A stretch of 64,000 bases of DNA, from the NCBI GenBank assembly GCA_937903005.1, contig CALFNR010000066.1:1-64000 (forward strand), in the 5' to 3' direction. Positions 60,699 through 64,000 of this stretch are shown here, in pieces. The position numbers were made by a program, and so were the translations under genes. The notes under the pieces are model-generated. The model saw only the letters and a program-made list of their open reading frames with translations. It did no database searches and was not told the DNA's origin. How positions within the stretch are numbered: position 1 is the first letter of the stretch; each line of letters begins with the position of its first letter. The DNA comes from Clostridium_AI sp002297865 (lineage in GTDB: Bacteria > Bacillota > Clostridia > Lachnospirales > Lachnospiraceae).

Positions 60699-61703
60699 CT
60701 ATCTAATTCTTTCAGTCAAACCAAGTTTCTTCTGCACTTTTCTTAAAGTCTTAGTTGAGAAATACTGAGCTTTCTCATCATTTGCCTTAATCATACTATC
60801 AATATAAGCCTTATCTTTAGTTAAATCCGCAATACGTGACTGTAATGGTTTTAAGATATCCACTACAGATTCACCCACAGCAAGTTTAAAGTCTCCATAA
60901 CCTTTGCCGTCGAATTCTTTTTCGATTTCATCATAAGTCTTACCAGTTGCTGTACTATAAATTTCCATTAAGTTACTGATTCCCGGCTTGTCCTCACTGT
61001 AACGTACTACGCTGTCAGAATCTGTTACCGCACGTTTGAACTTACGGATAACGGTATCAGGATCATCGGTAAGATAAATACTTGCATTTGGATTCTCATC
61101 TGACTTAGACATTTTCTTACTTGGGTCCTGTAAACTCATAATCTTAGCACCTTTCTTACCAATGTAAGGTTCCGGTACTGTAAATACCTCTCCATAAATA
61201 GAGTTAAATCTTTCTGCAATATCTCTTGTTATCTCAAGATGCTGCTTCTGGTCAACTCCTACTGGCACTACATCTGCCTGATATAATAAAATATCTGCTG
61301 CCATAAGAACCGGATATGTGTAAAGACCAGCGTTAATGTTATCTGCATGTTTCGCCGCTTTATCTTTAAACTGCGTCATACGGTTTAATTCACCCATATA
61401 AGTAAAGCAGTTTAATAACCATGCAAGTTCTGCATGACCACTTACATGTGACTGGTAGTAGATACAATTCTTCTCAGGGTCTAATCCTGCCGCTACATAT
61501 AATATATATAAAGCTCTTGCTCTCTGACGAAATTCAGTTGGGTTTTGTCTTACTGTAAGAGAGTGTAAATCCATTACTCCGTAAAAACATTCATACTCTT
61601 CATTTAATGTTACCCAGTTTTTTAAAGCACCTAGATAATTTCCTAATGTCAAATTACCTGTGGCTTGCATTCCACTGTAAAGTACCTTTTTCCCATTTAT
61701 CAT
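60699..61703 (-). CDS. trpS: Tryptophanyl-tRNA synthetase
   Basis: 334 aa class I synthetase. HIGH variant ATGNLTLGNYLGALKNW, KMSKS as PSKKMSKSDENPNA, and PVGVDQKQHLEITRDIA are diagnostic. The longest frame starts at 61709, but GGAGG touches that ATG, so the ATG at 61703 (MINGKKVLYSG) is preferred. No T-box leader is visible upstream. Confidence 0.96.
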   Translation of the reverse strand: MINGKKVLYSGMQATGNLTLGNYLGALKNWVTLNEEYECFYGVMDLHSLTVRQNPTEFRQRARALYILYVAAGLDPEKNCIYYQSHVSGHAELAWLLNCFTYMGELNRMTQFKDKAAKHADNINAGLYTYPVLMAADILLYQADVVPVGVDQKQHLEITRDIAERFNSIYGEVFTVPEPYIGKKGAKIMSLQDPSKKMSKSDENPNASIYLTDDPDTVIRKFKRAVTDSDSVVRYSEDKPGISNLMEIYSTATGKTYDEIEKEFDGKGYGDFKLAVGESVVDILKPLQSRIADLTKDKAYIDSMIKANDEKAQYFSTKTLRKVQKKLGLTERIR

Positions 61704-61881
61704 TTTCATACCTCCAAGGATGTGTTCTTTCTTACTAGTTTAACACAATTGCCCATTATAGTAAATGTCTGAATCAATTCCCTTCCATTTGAAAGGAAGA
61801 ACTATGAAATTCATTAGAATCTTGTACTGATTTTTCAGATTCTTTAATATATTATAATAAAAAAATTGGTGAGGTAAGTTT

Positions 61882-62445
61882 ATGGCAAGATCAAACAGTT
61901 CTACAGAATATATGTTAAATATTATCCGCGCTGCACTTCCTTATGTTACTTCTAGAACTAGAAACAATATGGAAGTTGCTATAAAAACTGGTGAACTAGC
62001 TGAATCCTTTCAATCCATAGGCAATGACGCTGAATTGGAGGCATGTGATTTAGGAGAGGAAACAGTTGATGTGGAAGGTTTATTGGTAAGCGTTCAAAAT
62101 GTTTGTGTAGGTAGAGAGAAGGATATGATTAACACCGTTCTTAATTTCTACAAAACAAGAAGCTTGTATCAGGCTTATCAGAATTTCCGCAAAAACAGTC
62201 TACAGCTTGATCCCGATTTAGCGACAGAACCAGAATTACAGGCAGCAAGTGTAAACGGTACAAGAAAATCCAATAATCCTAACAATACTATGCTAGACTT
62301 TTTAATGTCTCAGCTTACACCAGAGCAGAAATCAACGTTTGATGCAATGAATATGCTTATAAACAGTGGTAACTTTAACAACATTAATAATTTTGCAAAC
62401 ATGATGGGGGCTTCACAGCCAAAAGATAACAAAGCAAATAAATAG
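61882..62445 (+). CDS. Unknown protein, first of a related pair
   Basis: 187 aa. Starts MARSNSSTEYMLNIIRAALP with GAGG upstream. Mostly helical, no signal peptide. Near the C-terminus SQLTPEQKSTFDAMNML resembles a segment of the next gene. Asn-rich end (NNINNFANMMG). TTGTAC and TAATAT 17 nt apart (61822-61850) may be its promoter. No family recognised. Confidence 0.75.
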   Translation: MARSNSSTEYMLNIIRAALPYVTSRTRNNMEVAIKTGELAESFQSIGNDAELEACDLGEETVDVEGLLVSVQNVCVGREKDMINTVLNFYKTRSLYQAYQNFRKNSLQLDPDLATEPELQAASVNGTRKSNNPNNTMLDFLMSQLTPEQKSTFDAMNMLINSGNFNNINNFANMMGASQPKDNKANK

Positions 62446-62461
62446 AAGGGAGGATTCGCAT

Positions 62462-62731
62462 TTGGCGGATTTAGATTGGATTAATGATCCTGCACTCAAG
62501 AATATGAGCCATCACAAAAAAGAAATTTTGATTAGCCTTGTAAAACAGTCAGAAGGAAAATCAGCAGCTGAAACAATACCGATTCTTCTTAATACACAGA
62601 AACTTATGAATGAACAAGGGGTAAAGTTTTCTCCTCAAGAGCAAAATGCCATGTTCTCTATCCTTTCGGCAAAGTTAAGTCCACAGGAAAAACAGCGGTT
62701 TGATGCCATGAAGAAAATGATGCGGTTTTAA
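62462..62731 (+). CDS. Unknown small protein, second of a related pair
   Basis: 89 aa, TTG start with AAGGGAGG upstream, 16 nt after the previous gene. SAKLSPQEKQRFDAMKKM near its C-terminus parallels SQLTPEQKSTFDAMNML of the upstream protein. Helical, cytosolic. Function unknown. Confidence 0.72.
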   Translation: MADLDWINDPALKNMSHHKKEILISLVKQSEGKSAAETIPILLNTQKLMNEQGVKFSPQEQNAMFSILSAKLSPQEKQRFDAMKKMMRF

Positions 62732-62779
62732 TAGGGAACTAATACCGGTTCAAAGTATGAATTGCTCAAGTTATCAGAA

Positions 62780-62817
62780 AAGCATTGTACCGACATTCTC
62801 AGTACAATGCTTTTTTA
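62780..62817. terminator. Shared terminator between convergent genes
   Basis: AGCATTGTAC pairs with GTACAATGCT, followed by TTTTTT on the plus strand and AAAA-complement T's on the minus strand. Confidence 0.85.
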
Positions 62818-62825
62818 CGTTCTCA

Positions 62826-63638
62826 TTATGAATTTAATAATTGACTTGCAATATTGGAATAATTACTTAACACACTGCTACCGTTGGAAGAACCATACAG
62901 TTCTGAATATAAATCCCTCGCTGATGTCTTAGATTTTTCTGTTGAAGTGCCACTAAGAATCGCATCAGCCAATTTCTTTATATCTTCACTGGATAAATTA
63001 GATGACTGAGCATTTTGATTGGTTGTTTCATTCTTCTTATCTGATTCTGGCTGACTGGTACTCTTTGTTGCATCCATTCCCAAATAACCAAAAATTTTCT
63101 TAATATAATTCTGTGTCTCTTTAAATGGAGGAACACCACCGTACTTCGCTACATTTCCTGAACCAGCATTATATGCTGCTAACGAAAGTTTTACACTTCC
63201 ATTGTATTTTGTGAGCATCTTAGCTAAATACTTTGTACCACCAAGAATATTTTCCCGTGCATCAAAAGGATCTTTCACACCTAATCCCTTTGCCGTCTCA
63301 GGCATTAACTGCATAACACCTTGCGCACCAGCACTGGATATAGATTGTGAATTAAAGTCGGATTCAGCCTTTGCTACTGCTTTTATTAAGGCAATTGGAA
63401 CACCGTAAGTATCTGCTGCTTCTTGAAAATATTTTTCCAAAGAACTTGGTGAATTCACACAAACCAAATCATCTGGATTGGTATATGTTACTTCATTAGA
63501 CTCTTCCTTGTTGTCGTCGGTATTTATCTTATCTTTTAATACAGAATCAAAATCTTCTTTATCGATCTCACTAGATGTAGTCGGTTGTGTAAGGCTTCTC
63601 ACATACGTAAGTCCCTCTAATTGGATGGAATTAACCAT
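62826..63638 (-). CDS. Lytic transglycosylase (SLT domain)
   Basis: About 270 aa. A ~95-residue Ser/Asp/Asn-rich N-terminus without signal peptide is followed by the SLT domain with catalytic Glu in KAVAKAESDFNSQSIS, then GAQGVMQLMPETAKGLGV and LSLAAYNAGSGNVAKYGG, then a Ser/Asn-rich tail. It cleaves peptidoglycan to anhydromuropeptides. The longest frame starts at 63743, but AGGAGAGG lies before the ATG at 63638. The lack of a secretion signal resembles flagellum-associated muramidases, but no flagellar genes are here. Confidence 0.88.
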   Translation of the reverse strand: MVNSIQLEGLTYVRSLTQPTTSSEIDKEDFDSVLKDKINTDDNKEESNEVTYTNPDDLVCVNSPSSLEKYFQEAADTYGVPIALIKAVAKAESDFNSQSISSAGAQGVMQLMPETAKGLGVKDPFDARENILGGTKYLAKMLTKYNGSVKLSLAAYNAGSGNVAKYGGVPPFKETQNYIKKIFGYLGMDATKSTSQPESDKKNETTNQNAQSSNLSSEDIKKLADAILSGTSTEKSKTSARDLYSELYGSSNGSSVLSNYSNIASQLLNS

Positions 63639-63815
63639 AAACACCTCTCCTAACACTATTTTTCCACGTGCAACGATTAAATTATAGCACAAGTACCTAG
63701 AATGGACAACCCTGACATTCTTCCCATCCCCCGTAACAAACATTGCATTTTCACCACAAATATGTTAGGCTAACACATATTAATGTTATTACAAATGAAT
63801 TAGGAGGTACAAACT

Positions 63816-64000
63816 TTGAAACATAAATTTTTCGCAACTGGATTTGTCCTGGCAGTATGTATCGTAGTGTTCCTTGTGGTCAATTCAAGGCCTGTTTCCA
63901 TGAATCTGCGTTTTCAAGGGACTGCATATGAACAGCATACCGAAATAGAAAATGGAATCACCATAACACTAGAAGGAAATCTTCATAACAAAGTATTTCA
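63816..64000 (+). CDS. Truncated gene at window edge, secreted or membrane protein
   Basis: TTG at 63816 with TTAGGAGG 10 nt upstream starts MKHKFFATGFVLAVCIVVFL, an N-terminal signal or anchor helix; 61 codons are visible before the window ends. The residues after the helix (SMNLRFQGTAYEQHTEIENG) are not diagnostic. Confidence 0.65.
   Translation, partial: MKHKFFATGFVLAVCIVVFLVVNSRPVSMNLRFQGTAYEQHTEIENGITITLEGNLHNKVF

Noticed and set aside
61704..61881. Trp T-box upstream of trpS
   Set aside because: No GGAACCGCG-like core or leader terminator in the sequence before the gene.
1..64000. CRISPR arrays, complete insertion sequences, prophage, secondary-metabolite cluster
   Set aside because: No regularly spaced repeats, no transposase or integrase frame and no phage structural genes were seen; the lone type II thioesterase is not enough for a cluster.

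Overview
This window looks like a chromosomal segment of a low-GC, Gram-positive, spore-forming anaerobe, most likely a Lachnospiraceae-type Clostridia. Genes behind this reading: sporulation sigma factor sigH, ytvI and a Csp-like S8 protease (spore formation and germination); the [FeFe]-hydrogenase maturase hydE and a RACo-like ferredoxin/ASKHA protein (anaerobic metabolism); and a cysE-cysS-mrnC-rlmB-sigH run behind a Cys T-box. It is mostly ordinary core genome. I see no prophage, complete IS or CRISPR array.

Layout. 1-2.7 kb: isochorismatase-like hydrolase, cupin, RsiV-like lipoprotein, a GH19-like gene remnant. 2.6-7.2 kb: Cys T-box, cysE, cysS, mrnC, rlmB, sigH, with tRNA-Thr one base after the sigH stop. 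7.2-9.9 kb: RACo-like gene, ispF with a Cys-rich tail, a hairpin-rich spacer, tRNA-Met and tRNA-Val. 10-14.6 kb: ytvI, zinc-type ABC transporter, DUF368 carrier. 14.6-22.4 kb: hydE, hisC, a TIM-barrel protein, Csp-like protease, a divergent clpX, htrA. 22.6-25.2 kb (plus strand): a frameshifted sugar-phosphate transferase and an LCP protein. 25.2-38.3 kb: two helicases, gltX, a surface protein with a small membrane partner, cmk-like kinase, prfC, chemoreceptor. 38.5-47.9 kb: glutathione peroxidase, DUF445, an EAL phosphodiesterase, tdk, HEAT-methyltransferase, orphan thioesterase, a second S8 protease, a small methyltransferase. 47.9-51.1 kb: TPP-riboswitch operon thiE-thiD-thiC, with a decayed thiM between the riboswitch terminator and thiE. 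51.1-54.6 kb: DUF188, a degenerate MBL-fold remnant, a serine hydrolase, a Cys/Gly-rich repeat protein and small ORFs. 54.8-60.3 kb: aroC and a regulator-potABCD polyamine operon. 60.3-64 kb: a probable type I toxin-antitoxin locus, trpS, two small related proteins, a lytic transglycosylase and a truncated gene at the edge.

Most interesting non-standard signals: (1) a two-hairpin element present twice (9405-9516 and 43103-43217) with compensatory changes and G-U pairs that only make sense as minus-strand RNA; (2) a convergent 38-aa membrane toxin and antisense RNA at 60.40-60.57 kb; (3) gene decay in several places (thiM, MBL-fold, GH19, glycosyltransferase); (4) unlisted small ORFs next to the Cys-rich protein. 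Start codons were moved from the longest ORF wherever a ribosome binding site decided the matter.
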